Program-made: the position numbers and the translations under genes | In this document: in pieces, positions 34,314 to 43,500 of the stretch | How the letters are laid out: every line of letters begins with the position of its first letter | How positions within the stretch are numbered: the stretch's first letter is position 1 | Assembly: GCF_943914565.1 (NCBI RefSeq) | Contig: NZ_CALUCN010000012.1 | Span: 1-64,000, forward strand | Direction: 5' to 3' | From: an uncultured Tessaracoccus sp. | GTDB lineage: Bacteria > Actinomycetota > Actinomycetes > Propionibacteriales > Propionibacteriaceae | Length of the DNA: 64,000 bases | Notes under the pieces: model-generated | What the model was told of the DNA's origin: nothing | What the model saw: the letters and a program-made list of their open reading frames with translations, nothing else | The model's database searches: none

Positions 34314-35597
34314 TCACCCAGCAGCAGCTCGGGCAGCGTGGGGAAGCGCTTCAACGACGCGGCCGAGGGCCTCGTCGTCGTGCGCGAGCGAGAGGAACCA
34401 TGCCTCGAAGGCCGACGGCGGCAGGGCCACGCCGTGGTCGAGCATCGCGTGGAAGAACCGCCCGAAGGCGTCGGTGTCCTGGGCTTTCGCGTCGTCGTAG
34501 GTGCGCACCGGCTCGTCGCGGAAGAACACCGAGAACAGGCTCCCCGCGTGCTGCACGACGTGGGGCACGCCCGCGTCCGTGAGCGCGCGGTCGATCGCCT
34601 CGTGCAGCTCGGCCGAGACGCGGTCGACGTGCGCGTACACCTCGGCGTCCGCGAGCCGCAGCGTCGCGATGCCGGCGGCGGTGGCGAGCGGGTTCCCCGA
34701 CAGCGTCCCCGCCTGGTACACCGGCCCGACGGGGGCCAGCTCCTGCATGACGTCCCGGCGCCCGCCGAGCGCGGCCAGCGGCATGCCGCCGCCGACGACC
34801 TTGCCGAACGTCACCAAATCGGGCTCGAGCCCGTCCTCGAACCCGAGCCGGCCGCCCGGCCCCACGCGGAAGCCGGTGAGCACCTCGTCGAAGATCATGA
34901 GCGCACCGTGGGCGCTGGTGAGCCGGCGAATGGTGTGGTTGAAGTCGTCCACGGGAGGCACGACACCCATGTTGCAGGGCACGGCCTCGGTGATGACGCA
35001 GGCGATCTCGTCGCCCACCTGGTCGAACACCTGCTCGAGTGCGGCCGCGTCGTTGTAGTCCACGACGATGGTGTCGGCCGTCGCGCTTGCCGGGACCCCG
35101 GCGGAGCCCGGGAGGCCCTGGGTGGCGACGCCCGAACCCGCGGCGGCGAGCAGCGTGTCGGAGTGCCCGTGGTAGCAGCCGGCGAACTTCACGACCTTGT
35201 CGCGCCCCGTCGCCCCGCGCGCGAGGCGCACGGCGGTCATCGTCGCCTCGGTGCCCGTAGAGACGAAGCGCACCTGCTCCGCCACCGGCACGCGCTCCCG
35301 CACGAGCTCGGCGAGCTCCACCTCACCGCTCGTCGGGGCGCCGAACGACAGCCCGCGGGCCGCGGCGTCCTGCACGGCCCGGACCACCGTCGGGTGGGCG
35401 TGGCCGAGCAGCGCGGGGCCCCACGTGCACACGAGGTCCACGTACTCGCGGCCCTCGACGTCGACGACGTGCGGCCCCTCGGCGCGCGCGACGAACACCG
35501 GCGTGCCGCCCACGGAGCCGAAGGCCCGCACCGGCGACGACACCCCGCCCGGGATCACCGCCTTGGCGCGGTCGAAGAGTGCATCCATGTCGGTCAT
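34314..35597 (-). CDS. hemL: glutamate-1-semialdehyde 2,1-aminomutase
   Basis: 427 residues. PLP enzyme that makes 5-aminolevulinate from glutamate-1-semialdehyde, the product of HemA. Family landmarks: AKAVIPGGVSSPVRAFG, STGTEATMTAVRLAR, GCYHGHSD, IFDEVLTGFRVGPGG and the PLP lysine in VTFGKVVGGGMP. ATG 35597 overlaps the hemB stop by four bases; ATGs at 35588 and 35606 are alternatives. It is the last gene of hemE-hemY-hemCD-hemB-hemL. Confidence 0.95.
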   Translation of the reverse strand: MTDMDALFDRAKAVIPGGVSSPVRAFGSVGGTPVFVARAEGPHVVDVEGREYVDLVCTWGPALLGHAHPTVVRAVQDAAARGLSFGAPTSGEVELAELVRERVPVAEQVRFVSTGTEATMTAVRLARGATGRDKVVKFAGCYHGHSDTLLAAAGSGVATQGLPGSAGVPASATADTIVVDYNDAAALEQVFDQVGDEIACVITEAVPCNMGVVPPVDDFNHTIRRLTSAHGALMIFDEVLTGFRVGPGGRLGFEDGLEPDLVTFGKVVGGGMPLAALGGRRDVMQELAPVGPVYQAGTLSGNPLATAAGIATLRLADAEVYAHVDRVSAELHEAIDRALTDAGVPHVVQHAGSLFSVFFRDEPVRTYDDAKAQDTDAFGRFFHAMLDHGVALPPSAFEAWFLSLAHDDEALGRVVEALPHAARAAAG

Positions 35598-36559
35598 CGC
35601 AGCCATGCAGCGAGCTCCAATCCCCAGTAGGTCAACACGACGTCGGCGCCCGCGCGCACGATCGCGGTCACGGACTCCTTGATGGCCGGGCGGCGGTCGA
35701 TCCACCCGCGGTCGGCGGCCGCCTCCAGCATGGCGTATTCGCCCGAGACCTGGTAGGCCGCGACCGGCACGTCGGAGACCTCGGCCACGTCGGCCAGCAC
35801 GTCGAGGTAGTGCGACGCTGGCTTCACCATGACCATGTCGGCGCCCTCGGCGAGGTCGAGCTCCGCCTCGCGCAGGCCCTCGCGACGGTTGGCCGGGTCC
35901 TGCTGGTACGTCCGGCGATCACCCTTGAGTGACGACGTCACCGCCTCCCGGAACGGCCCGTAGAACGCCGACGCGTACTTCGCCGCGTACGCGAGGATCG
36001 CGACGTCGGTGCGGCCCTCGCCGTCGAGCCCGGCCCGGATCGCCTCGACCTGCCCGTCCATCATCCCCGACGGCGCCACGACGTGCGCGCCCGCCTCGGC
36101 CTGCGCGAGCGCCATCGAGACGTAGCCGGCGAGGGTCGCGTCGTTGTCGACCTCCCCGTCGGCGGTCAGGAACCCGCAGTGCCCGTGCGACGTGAACTCA
36201 TCCAGGCAGGTGTCCGCCATCACCACCGTGTCGTCCCCGACGGCGGCGCGGCACGCGCGCAGCCCCCGCTGCAGGATGCCGTCCGGTTCCCACGCCTGGC
36301 TGCCGCGGTCGTCCTTCGCGTCGTCGCGCGGCACGCCGAAGAGCATGATGCCCCCGAGCCCCGCGGCCGCCACCTGTTCCGCCAGGTGGGCCACGCCGTC
36401 GGGGGTGTGGCGCTCCACACCGGGCATCGAGCTGATCGCGCCCGGCTCGTCGGCCACGAACGCGGGCAGCACCAGCTGCGACGGGCGGACGACGGTCTCA
36501 CGGACGAGCCGGCGCATCGCCGGGGTGCGCCTCAGACGGCGCGGACGCATGGGGATCAC
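35594..36559 (-). CDS. hemB: porphobilinogen synthase (delta-aminolevulinate dehydratase)
   Basis: 321 residues. It condenses two 5-aminolevulinates. GTG 36559 follows AAGGA at six bases and is preferred to the upstream ATG. The two Schiff-base lysines lie in AYAAKYASAFYGPFR and VMVKPASHYLD. The metal site reads DTCLDEFTSHGHCG: two of the three zinc cysteines, with Asp at the middle position, a variant common in actinobacteria as far as I recall. It starts 60 bp after the hemCD stop. Confidence 0.95.
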   Translation of the reverse strand: MIPMRPRRLRRTPAMRRLVRETVVRPSQLVLPAFVADEPGAISSMPGVERHTPDGVAHLAEQVAAAGLGGIMLFGVPRDDAKDDRGSQAWEPDGILQRGLRACRAAVGDDTVVMADTCLDEFTSHGHCGFLTADGEVDNDATLAGYVSMALAQAEAGAHVVAPSGMMDGQVEAIRAGLDGEGRTDVAILAYAAKYASAFYGPFREAVTSSLKGDRRTYQQDPANRREGLREAELDLAEGADMVMVKPASHYLDVLADVAEVSDVPVAAYQVSGEYAMLEAAADRGWIDRRPAIKESVTAIVRAGADVVLTYWGLELAAWLR

Positions 36560-36619
36560 GGCATTCCTTTCCACGGGCACCACCGTAGTCGCACGGGCGC
36601 CGCCCGTGCAGGCCCGCCC

Positions 36620-38212
36620 TCAGAGCGCGGCCCGGGCCGCCGCGACGAGCCCGTCGGCGTCTTGCGTCGCCGCCGTCGCAGCGACCGGGACCCCGGCCTC
36701 GCCGAGCGCACGCGCCGACGGCGGCCCGAACGCCACCACGCGCACGTCGTCGCGCCATCCGACGAGCGCCCCGAACGCTCGCCCCACCGAGCCCGCCGTC
36801 ACGCACACCACGTCGAAGTGGCCCGCGCGCCACTCGGCGAGCACGTCGCCGGGCACCTGGTCGAGCGGTTCCATCGTGTAGACCGGCACCCGGTCGACGT
36901 CGTAGCCCTTCGCGCGCAGCCCGTCGACGAGCGTCGGGGACGCCAGCGCCGAGCACGGCACCACGACGTGACCCGGCCCCTCCGGGAACGCCTCGACGAG
37001 CGCCCTGGCACTCGCCTCCCCCTCCGGCACGAGCGCGACGGTGTGCCCGGCCGCGCGCAGCGCCTCGGCCGTCGCATCGCCGACCGCCGCGACCCGCCCC
37101 GGCAGCGGCTCGTCGCCCAGCACCTCGACTGTGCGCGCCGAGGTGACCACGGTCCAGTCCGCGTCCGGCAACGGTGAATGCTCGAGCGGCACCGCGTGCT
37201 GCACCGGGCAACAGGTGACGTCCGCGCCGGCGGCGCGCAGCCCGTCGGCGAGGGCACCCTCCGCGCGCGGCAGCAGCACCCGGATCCCGGCCAGGGGCGC
37301 CCGCCAGAGGGAGGCCTCGTCGTGGAGTTCGGCGAGGCGGGAGGGTCGCGTGGCGTCGAGCTCGGTCACCTCGGCCGCGCCCCCGTCGAGCAGCCGCCGC
37401 ACCGCGCGGTCCGCGTCCGCCACCCCCTCCTCGACGCGCACCTCGCGCCGTCCGTCGAGGGCGAAGACCCCGGCGTGCAGTCGGCCGTCGCGGGCGAGTG
37501 CGGCGATCGGCGCGGCACAGCCGCCGCCCAGTCCCGCGAGGACGGCCCGTTCCGCGTCCACCGCGGCCCTCGTCGGCGCGTCCTCGACCGGGGCCAGCGC
37601 GGCCCGCACGGCCTCGTCGTCGGCGCGGCACTCGAGCGCCAGCGCGCCCTGGCCGGGCGCGGGGAGGATGTCCAGCAGGGTGTCGACGCGGTCGGCGAGC
37701 CCGAGGCGCTCGAGCCCCGCCGCGGCGAGCACCACGGCGTCGAGGTCCCCGTCGGCCACGCGGGCGAGCCTGGTCCCGACGTTGCCGCGGATGTCCACGT
37801 ACGTGAGGTCTGGGCGCTGCCTGCGCAGCTGGGCGACCCGCCTCGGCGAGCCGGTGCCCACCTTCGCGCCGGCCGGCAGCTCGTCGAGCCCGCGCCCGCC
37901 GCCGCAGAGCGCGTCGTACGGGTTGGCCCTGCGCGGCACCGCCGCGGTGACGAGCCCCGGGACGCCGGCGGTGGGGAGGTCCTTCAGCGAGTGCACGGCG
38001 AAGTCGCAGCGCCCGTCGAGGATCGCGGTGCGCAGCGCGGCCGCGAACACCCCGAGCGTCGGGAGCCGGGTGAGGGAGCCGCGGGTGACGTCGCCGTCGG
38101 TGCGGACGCGCACGAGCTCGACGGTGTGGCCGAGCGCGCGCAGCTGGTCGGCGACGAGCTCGGACTGCGTCACGGCGAGCTGCGACGCGCGGGTACCCAG
38201 GCGCAGCTTCAT
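36620..38212 (-). CDS. hemC: fused hydroxymethylbilane synthase - uroporphyrinogen-III synthase (HemC-HemD)
   Basis: 530 residues in one frame. Residues 1 to about 300 are porphobilinogen deaminase: KLRLGTRASQLAVTQSELVADQL, DFAVHSLKDLPT, and the dipyrromethane-cofactor cysteine in GLGGGCAAPIAAL. From about 310 (LAGIRVLLPRAEGALADGLRAAGADV) to the end it is a HemD fold, including VVTSARTVEVLG and VVCVTAGSVGRAFGAL. A fusion would pass the unstable linear hydroxymethylbilane straight to ring closure. Start overlaps the hemY stop by ATGA. Confidence 0.9.
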   Translation of the reverse strand: MKLRLGTRASQLAVTQSELVADQLRALGHTVELVRVRTDGDVTRGSLTRLPTLGVFAAALRTAILDGRCDFAVHSLKDLPTAGVPGLVTAAVPRRANPYDALCGGGRGLDELPAGAKVGTGSPRRVAQLRRQRPDLTYVDIRGNVGTRLARVADGDLDAVVLAAAGLERLGLADRVDTLLDILPAPGQGALALECRADDEAVRAALAPVEDAPTRAAVDAERAVLAGLGGGCAAPIAALARDGRLHAGVFALDGRREVRVEEGVADADRAVRRLLDGGAAEVTELDATRPSRLAELHDEASLWRAPLAGIRVLLPRAEGALADGLRAAGADVTCCPVQHAVPLEHSPLPDADWTVVTSARTVEVLGDEPLPGRVAAVGDATAEALRAAGHTVALVPEGEASARALVEAFPEGPGHVVVPCSALASPTLVDGLRAKGYDVDRVPVYTMEPLDQVPGDVLAEWRAGHFDVVCVTAGSVGRAFGALVGWRDDVRVVAFGPPSARALGEAGVPVAATAATQDADGLVAAARAAL

Positions 38213-39450
38213 CGGATCCGCTCCGATGCCTCGATCACCGGCCCGATCCCGTTGCCGTCGATCCAGGCGCCGACGACGTCGACGCCCTGCGCCGCGTGCA
38301 GCACCTCGTCGCGGAAGTCGCGGCTCACCCGCGCGGGCATCGCGTGGGACACGACGACGAAGCCCTCGACGTGCCGTTCGAGGTCGATGCGCGTGAGCGC
38401 CGACGCGTCCGCGATCGCCGTGGCGCGCTTCGGTGGCTGCGCGTAGGACAGCCGCAGCACGTGCGTGCCGTCCACCCACGGCCACTTGCGCGAGTAGTGC
38501 GTGAGCGCGCGGGCGGTGATCGCCGGGTCGTGGTCGCCCATCAGCAGCCCGGAGCCGACGGGGTCGTCGCCCAGCGCGGGATGGTCGCAGGCGAGCAGCA
38601 CGACGTGGGTGGGCTTCGCGGCCGGCGGTTCGGGGCAGCGCGCACCCAACCCGGTGAGCAGCTGGTGGGCCGCCCGCCCGTCGGTGGCGATCACGAGCCG
38701 GTCGGCGGTGAGCCGTCCGCCGGTGCTCTCCACGGCGAACCCGCTGCCGTCGCGCTGCACGCGCGTCACGCGCTGGCCGGTGCGCACGTCGAGCCCGTCG
38801 GCGAGCGCGTCGACGAGCCGGAACATGCCGCCCACCGGTTGCTCGACGGCGGCCTGGCCCGGCTGCCGGATCGCGGCCACGGCGGCGAGCAACGACCCGT
38901 GCTCGCGCATCGCCGGCACCAGCTTGGGCGCGAACATCGCCAGCGGCAGCGTCATCGGGTCGCTGCGGTACACGCCCGTCGTGAGTGGCGCCATGAGCCG
39001 GTCGACGGCGGCGCGCCCCATGCGGGCCGCCATCAGCCCGCCGGCGGTGGTCTCGTCGGCGCCCACGTCGGGCCCGAGCTCGAGGTCCTCCGCGACGCGG
39101 GCGCGCTCTGCGCGCGTGAGCCGGCGAAGCGCCGGGTCGTCGAGCGATCCCGGGATGCCGAGCACGCCGTCGGCGAGCGGGGAGACCATGTCCTGCCACC
39201 ACACGTGCGGCTGCCCGGCGGGCCCGGCGACGTCGAGGCCGAGCTCCTCGCACAGCGCCCGGGCGGCGGTGCTGCGCACGGCGTAGGCCTCGGCGCCCCC
39301 GTCGACGCGGACGCCGCCCAGCTCGGCGGGCGCGATCATGCCGCCGGCGCGGGGGCCGGCCTCGAGCACGATGCAGTCGTGTCCGGCGGCGGTGAGTTTC
39401 CTGGCGGCGAGCAGGCCGGCGAGGCCCGCGCCGACGACGACGGCGCTCAC
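38209..39450 (-). CDS. hemY: coproporphyrinogen III oxidase / protoporphyrinogen oxidase (HemY/CgoX)
   Basis: 413 residues from GTG 39450 (GTGA overlap with hemE). The N-terminal FAD motif is VVVGAGLAGLLAARKLTAAGHDCIVLEA; the rest fits HemY/CgoX (GGAEAYAVR, LMAPLTTGVYRSDP, WVDGTHVLRLS). With cpfC-type ferrochelatase and HemQ present, its substrate is probably coproporphyrinogen III (oxygen-dependent, six-electron oxidation). It is shorter than typical 450-residue members but the ends look complete. Confidence 0.9.
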   Translation of the reverse strand: MSAVVVGAGLAGLLAARKLTAAGHDCIVLEAGPRAGGMIAPAELGGVRVDGGAEAYAVRSTAARALCEELGLDVAGPAGQPHVWWQDMVSPLADGVLGIPGSLDDPALRRLTRAERARVAEDLELGPDVGADETTAGGLMAARMGRAAVDRLMAPLTTGVYRSDPMTLPLAMFAPKLVPAMREHGSLLAAVAAIRQPGQAAVEQPVGGMFRLVDALADGLDVRTGQRVTRVQRDGSGFAVESTGGRLTADRLVIATDGRAAHQLLTGLGARCPEPPAAKPTHVVLLACDHPALGDDPVGSGLLMGDHDPAITARALTHYSRKWPWVDGTHVLRLSYAQPPKRATAIADASALTRIDLERHVEGFVVVSHAMPARVSRDFRDEVLHAAQGVDVVGAWIDGNGIGPVIEASERIR

Positions 39451-40457
39451 AGCTCGTGGATGAGCGCGACGAGGTCCGTCAACACGCTCGGGTCGGTGGT
39501 CGGGGGGACGCCGTGGCCGAGGTTCACGACGTGGGCCGGGGCTGATCGGCCGCGTTCGACGACGTCGCGGGCGTGCGCCTCGAGCGCGGGCCAGCCGGCG
39601 GCGAGGCGGGCCGGGTCGATGTTGCCCTGCAACGGCAGCCCGGGCAGCAGGGCCGCGGCCTCGTCGAGGGGGACGCGGTGGTCGATGCCCATCGCCTCGA
39701 CGCCGCAGTCGGCCATCGCGCGCAGCAGGTGCGCGGTGCCGACGCCGAAGTGGATGCGCGGTACGCGCCCCTCGACGTGGGCCAGCGCGGTGCGCGAGTG
39801 CGGCTGGGCGCCGGCGACGTAGTCGGCGAGCGACAGCGACCCGGCCCACGAGTCGAACAGCTGCACCGCCCGCGCCCCGGCGTCGACCTGCACGCGCAGG
39901 AACGTGCCCGAGATCCGCGCGGCCCAGTCGAGCAGCCGGTGCCAGGCCTCGGGCTCGGCGTGCATCATGGCCCGCGCCGCGAGGTGGTCCCGCGTGCCGC
40001 GCCCCTCGACGAGGTAGGCCGCAAGCGTGAACGGCGCGCCCGCGAAGCCGATGAGTGGCGTCTCGCCCAGCTCCGCCACACAGAGCCGCACCGCCTCCGC
40101 GATCGCCGACGCGTCACCCGGCTCGTGCGCCACGACGCGGTCCACGTCCGCCACGGAACGCACCGGCTCGTGCACCACCGGGCCCACCCCGGGCTCGATG
40201 TCCAGGTCGATGCCCGCCAGGAGCAGCGGGGTCATGATGTCGGAGAAGAAGACCGCCGCGTCGACGCCGTGGCGTCGCACGGGCTGGAGGGTGATCTCGG
40301 CGGTGAGCTCGGGTCGGAGGCAGGCGTCCAGCATGGCGACGCCCTCACGGGCCCGTCGGTACTCGGGCAGTGAGCGGCCGGCCTGGCGCATGAACCACAC
40401 GGGCAGCCGCTCCGGGCGCTCACCGGCGAGTGCGGAAAGGAGAGTGCTCATGGCCAT
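39447..40457 (-). CDS. hemE: uroporphyrinogen III decarboxylase
   Basis: 336 residues. It removes four acetate carboxylates to give coproporphyrinogen III. Signature PVWFMRQAGRSLPEYR near the N-terminus, then AAVFFSDIMTPLLLAGIDLDI and GFAGAPFTLAAYLVEG. ATG 40457 and ATG 40451 are equally possible. It is the first gene of the leftward haem operon and is divergent from hemA, 39 bp away. Confidence 0.95.
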   Translation of the reverse strand: MAMSTLLSALAGERPERLPVWFMRQAGRSLPEYRRAREGVAMLDACLRPELTAEITLQPVRRHGVDAAVFFSDIMTPLLLAGIDLDIEPGVGPVVHEPVRSVADVDRVVAHEPGDASAIAEAVRLCVAELGETPLIGFAGAPFTLAAYLVEGRGTRDHLAARAMMHAEPEAWHRLLDWAARISGTFLRVQVDAGARAVQLFDSWAGSLSLADYVAGAQPHSRTALAHVEGRVPRIHFGVGTAHLLRAMADCGVEAMGIDHRVPLDEAAALLPGLPLQGNIDPARLAAGWPALEAHARDVVERGRSAPAHVVNLGHGVPPTTDPSVLTDLVALIHEL

Positions 40458-40463
40458 GATTCT

Positions 40464-40494
40464 GCCCCATCGCACGAAAGTGGTTGAATGGGGC
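40464..40494. promoter_or_regulatory. dyad in the divergent hemE/hemA promoter region
   Basis: GCCCCAT (40464-40470) and ATGGGGC (40488-40494) form a perfect 7-bp inverted repeat 17 bp apart, filling most of the 39-bp gap. A TTGAAT box (40484-40489) lies 7 bases before ATG 40497, so hemA could be leaderless. Candidate site for one regulator controlling both operons. Confidence 0.4.
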
Positions 40495-40496
40495 CG

Positions 40497-41744
40497 ATGT
40501 CACTGCAGATTCTCTCCGTCCAGCACGATCGGCAGGGACTGGCGGCCGTCGAACGCGCCAGCACGACGATCGATGGGCTGACGGACCTTGCCAGCGCACA
40601 GCCGGGCGTGCGCGGCGCAGTCGTGCTCTCCACCTGCAACCGTGTCGAGATCGTCCTCGAGGTCGACGACGCCGACGCGGAGACCGTCGCGACGTTCGGG
40701 GAGCGTCTCGACCACTGGGACACCTACCGCGGCGAGCACGCGCTGGACCACCTGTTCCGCGTCGCCTGCGGGCTCGAGTCGATGGTGCTCGGCGAGCGCG
40801 AGGTCGCCGGCCAGCTGCGTCGCGCGCTGCAGGCCGCGCAGGCCGAGGGGCACGCGTCGCTCGCGCTCACCATCGCGGTCGAGGAGGCCTTGAAGGCCTC
40901 GCGCAAGGTGGCCAACGAGACCCAGCTCGACGGCGCGGGCCGGTCCGTCGTCGGGGAAGCCCTCCAGCTCGTCGGCATCGAGCGCTGGGCCGGCACGCGC
41001 GTCGTGCTCATCGGTACCGGCTCCTACGCCGGCGCGGTCGTCGCGGCGCTGCGGTCCCGTGGGGTGCGGGACATCGCCGTGCACTCCGCATCCGGCCGCG
41101 GCGCCGACTTCGCCGCCAGCCACGGCATCGAGGAGGTCGCCGACGTGCACGCGGCCATGCGGGACGCGGACCTCGTCGTCACCTGCCGCGGCCGCGGCAC
41201 CGTCATCCGCCCCGAGCACGTCCGCCCGGGCCTGAAGCTCGTCGACCTCTCGCTCACCCGCGACGTCGACCGCGCCGTCGCCGAGGTCGAGGACGTCGTC
41301 GTCGTCGACCTCGAGACCGTGCAGCGCGCCGTCGAGCCCCGGTACGACGGGGACCTGGCTGAGGCGGAACGCCTCGTCGCCGCCGGCAAGCAGGCGGCGC
41401 TCACCAAGATCCGGGCGCGTGTGGTGGACCCGGCCGTGACGATGCTGCGCCAGACCGTGATGCAGCTCGTCGCCGAGGAGACCGAACGCCTCCCCAACCG
41501 GCCCCTGACGAGGGAGGACGCGGCGCGCGCGCTCGAACGGCTCGCCGTGCGCCTCCTGCACGTGCCCTCCGCGCGGGCCCGCGAGGCCGCGCAACTCGGC
41601 CGCACCAACGCCTACCTCGTCGCGATGCACGAGCTCTACGGCATCGAGTCCGCGCCCGCCTCCGACGCGGTCGACGCCGGCCAGTGCCCCGTCACCGGGC
41701 TCAGCGTGCAGGACATCACCCACGCCAAGCGGGAGGTCTCGTGA
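40497..41744 (+). CDS. hemA: glutamyl-tRNA reductase
   Basis: 415 residues. It reduces Glu-tRNA to glutamate-1-semialdehyde. Catalytic Cys47 is in STCNRVEI; GEREVAGQLRRAL and the NADPH-binding VVLIGTGSYAGAVVAAL follow. A C-terminal extension ends in GQCPVTGLSV, a Cys-Pro (397-398) of the haem-regulatory type. I choose ATG 40497 because MSLQILSVQHD matches family N-termini; ATG 40488 is an alternative. First gene of hemA-hemH-hemQ. Confidence 0.94.
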   Translation: MSLQILSVQHDRQGLAAVERASTTIDGLTDLASAQPGVRGAVVLSTCNRVEIVLEVDDADAETVATFGERLDHWDTYRGEHALDHLFRVACGLESMVLGEREVAGQLRRALQAAQAEGHASLALTIAVEEALKASRKVANETQLDGAGRSVVGEALQLVGIERWAGTRVVLIGTGSYAGAVVAALRSRGVRDIAVHSASGRGADFAASHGIEEVADVHAAMRDADLVVTCRGRGTVIRPEHVRPGLKLVDLSLTRDVDRAVAEVEDVVVVDLETVQRAVEPRYDGDLAEAERLVAAGKQAALTKIRARVVDPAVTMLRQTVMQLVAEETERLPNRPLTREDAARALERLAVRLLHVPSARAREAAQLGRTNAYLVAMHELYGIESAPASDAVDAGQCPVTGLSVQDITHAKREVS

Positions 41745-42784
41745 CCCTCGAGCCGTTCACCGCGGTCGTCGTCGCCTCCTACGGCGGCCCGGACGGGCCC
41801 GACGACGTGCTGCCGTTCCTGCGCAACGCCACCCGCGGCCGCGGCATCCCCGACGAGCGGCTCGCCGAGGTCGCCGAGCACTACCACCTCCACGGCGGAC
41901 GGTCCCCGATCAACGCCCGCAACGCCGAGCTGCTCGACGCCCTGCGCGCCGAGCTCCGGGCGCGCGGCGTGGACGTGCCCGTCGTGATCGGCAACCGCAA
42001 CTGGGGGCCCTACCTCACCGACGTCGTGGCCGACCTCGCCGACGAGGGCCACACCCGCGTCCTCGGGCTCGCCACGAGCGCCTACCAGTCGTACTCCAAC
42101 TGCCGCCAGTACTGGGAGGACTTCACCCGCGCCACGGACGGGCAGTCGATCGAGGTCGCGAAGCTCGACCCGTTCTGGGACGACCCCGCGTTCGCGGAGG
42201 CCAACGCCCGCCGCGTCGTCGCCGCGTGGCGAGGCCTGCGCGGTGGGGGCGTCGACGGCCCGGTGCGGCTGCTCTTCGTCACGCACTCGATTCCCGCGAG
42301 CATGGACGAGCGGGCAGGCAGCGGCGACCCGGGGGATCGGTACGTGGCGCAGCACCTCGTCGTGGCGGAGAGGGTGGCCGCGCTCGCAGCCCGGGCGCTC
42401 GACGAGGAGCCCACCTGGGAGCTCACCTACTGCTCGCGTTCCGGGCCGCCGCGGATGCCGTGGCTCGAGCCCGACGTGAACGACCGGATCGAGGACATCG
42501 CCGGCGACGTGGCCGGGGTCGTGCTCGCGCCCATCGGCTTCATCGCTGACCACATGGAGGTCGTCCACGACCTCGACACCGAGGCGGCCGCCACCGCGCG
42601 GCGGCTCGGGCTCGCGTTCGCGCGGGCCGGGACCGTCGGCACCGACGAGGGTTTCGTCGGGATGCTCGCCGACCGCCTCCTCGCCCGCGCCGCCTGCGAG
42701 CGCCAGGGCCGCACCCCGAAGACGCGGTGCCGATTCGACACCGGCACCTGCTGCCAACCCGCCACCCGAGGAGCCAGGACATGA
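41741..42784 (+). CDS. hemH: coproporphyrin ferrochelatase (CpfC/HemH)
   Basis: 347 residues from GTG 41741 (GTGA overlap with hemA). It inserts iron into coproporphyrin III. The catalytic His is in LLFVTHSIPASM. Cys121 (SYSNCRQYW) and C-terminal Cys330, Cys337 and Cys338 (CRFDTGTCCQP) fit the [2Fe-2S] ligands known in actinobacterial ferrochelatases. Coupled by ATGA to hemQ. Confidence 0.93.
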   Translation: MTLEPFTAVVVASYGGPDGPDDVLPFLRNATRGRGIPDERLAEVAEHYHLHGGRSPINARNAELLDALRAELRARGVDVPVVIGNRNWGPYLTDVVADLADEGHTRVLGLATSAYQSYSNCRQYWEDFTRATDGQSIEVAKLDPFWDDPAFAEANARRVVAAWRGLRGGGVDGPVRLLFVTHSIPASMDERAGSGDPGDRYVAQHLVVAERVAALAARALDEEPTWELTYCSRSGPPRMPWLEPDVNDRIEDIAGDVAGVVLAPIGFIADHMEVVHDLDTEAAATARRLGLAFARAGTVGTDEGFVGMLADRLLARAACERQGRTPKTRCRFDTGTCCQPATRGART

Positions 42785-43500
42785 AGCACCCCAGCCGCGA
42801 CGAGCGTGACGAGCCGAGCGTCGACCACAAGGCCATCAACCGCGAACTCCACTACGCGATGTACAGCGTCTTCGCCACCGCGATGCCGCTCGCGGGCGAT
42901 GCCGACGAGGCGCTGGCCCGCGACCTCGAGACCGCCGTCGCCGACACCGGCGTGACCGTGCGCGGCTGGTACGACGTCGGCGGCTTCCGCGCCGACGCGG
43001 ACCTGCTCGTGTGGACCCTCGCCGACGACCCGGCCCAGCTGCAGGCCGCCTACCACGCCGTGCGCCGCTCGCAGCTCGGGCGCGCGCTCGAGCCGGTGTG
43101 GTCCGCGATGGCGGTGCACCGCGCGGCGGAGTTCAACAAGGCGCACGTGCCGAGCTGCTTCGCCGGCATCGCGCCCAGGCCGTGGGTCACGGTGTACCCG
43201 TTCGTGCGCAGCTACGACTGGTACACGATCGAGCCCGCGAAGCGGTCGAAGATGCTGCGCGACCACGGCGCGGCCGGCCGGGAGTACCCGGACGTGCTCG
43301 CCAACACGATGGCGAGCTTCGCGCTGGGCGACTACGAGTGGATCCTCGCGTTCGAGGCCGACGAGCTGCACCGCCTCACCGACGCGATGCGGCACCAGCG
43401 CGGCGTCGAGGCCAGGCACTACGTGCGCGAGGAGACCCCGTTCTTCACCGGCCCACGCGTCGAGCTGGCCGAGTGGGTGGCGCGTCAGCCGCGGGCCTGA
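42781..43500 (+). CDS. hemQ: coproheme decarboxylase HemQ/ChdC
   Basis: 239 residues. It converts iron-coproporphyrin III to haem b using hydrogen peroxide. SYDWYTIEPAKRSKMLRDHG holds the catalytic Tyr and the His ligand, both in the spacing of actinobacterial ChdC; MHRAAEFNKAHVPSCFAG-like text (AMAVHRAAEFNKAHVPSCF) precedes. Its last 16 bases overlap the convergent radical SAM gene. Confidence 0.94.
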   Translation: MKHPSRDERDEPSVDHKAINRELHYAMYSVFATAMPLAGDADEALARDLETAVADTGVTVRGWYDVGGFRADADLLVWTLADDPAQLQAAYHAVRRSQLGRALEPVWSAMAVHRAAEFNKAHVPSCFAGIAPRPWVTVYPFVRSYDWYTIEPAKRSKMLRDHGAAGREYPDVLANTMASFALGDYEWILAFEADELHRLTDAMRHQRGVEARHYVREETPFFTGPRVELAEWVARQPRA

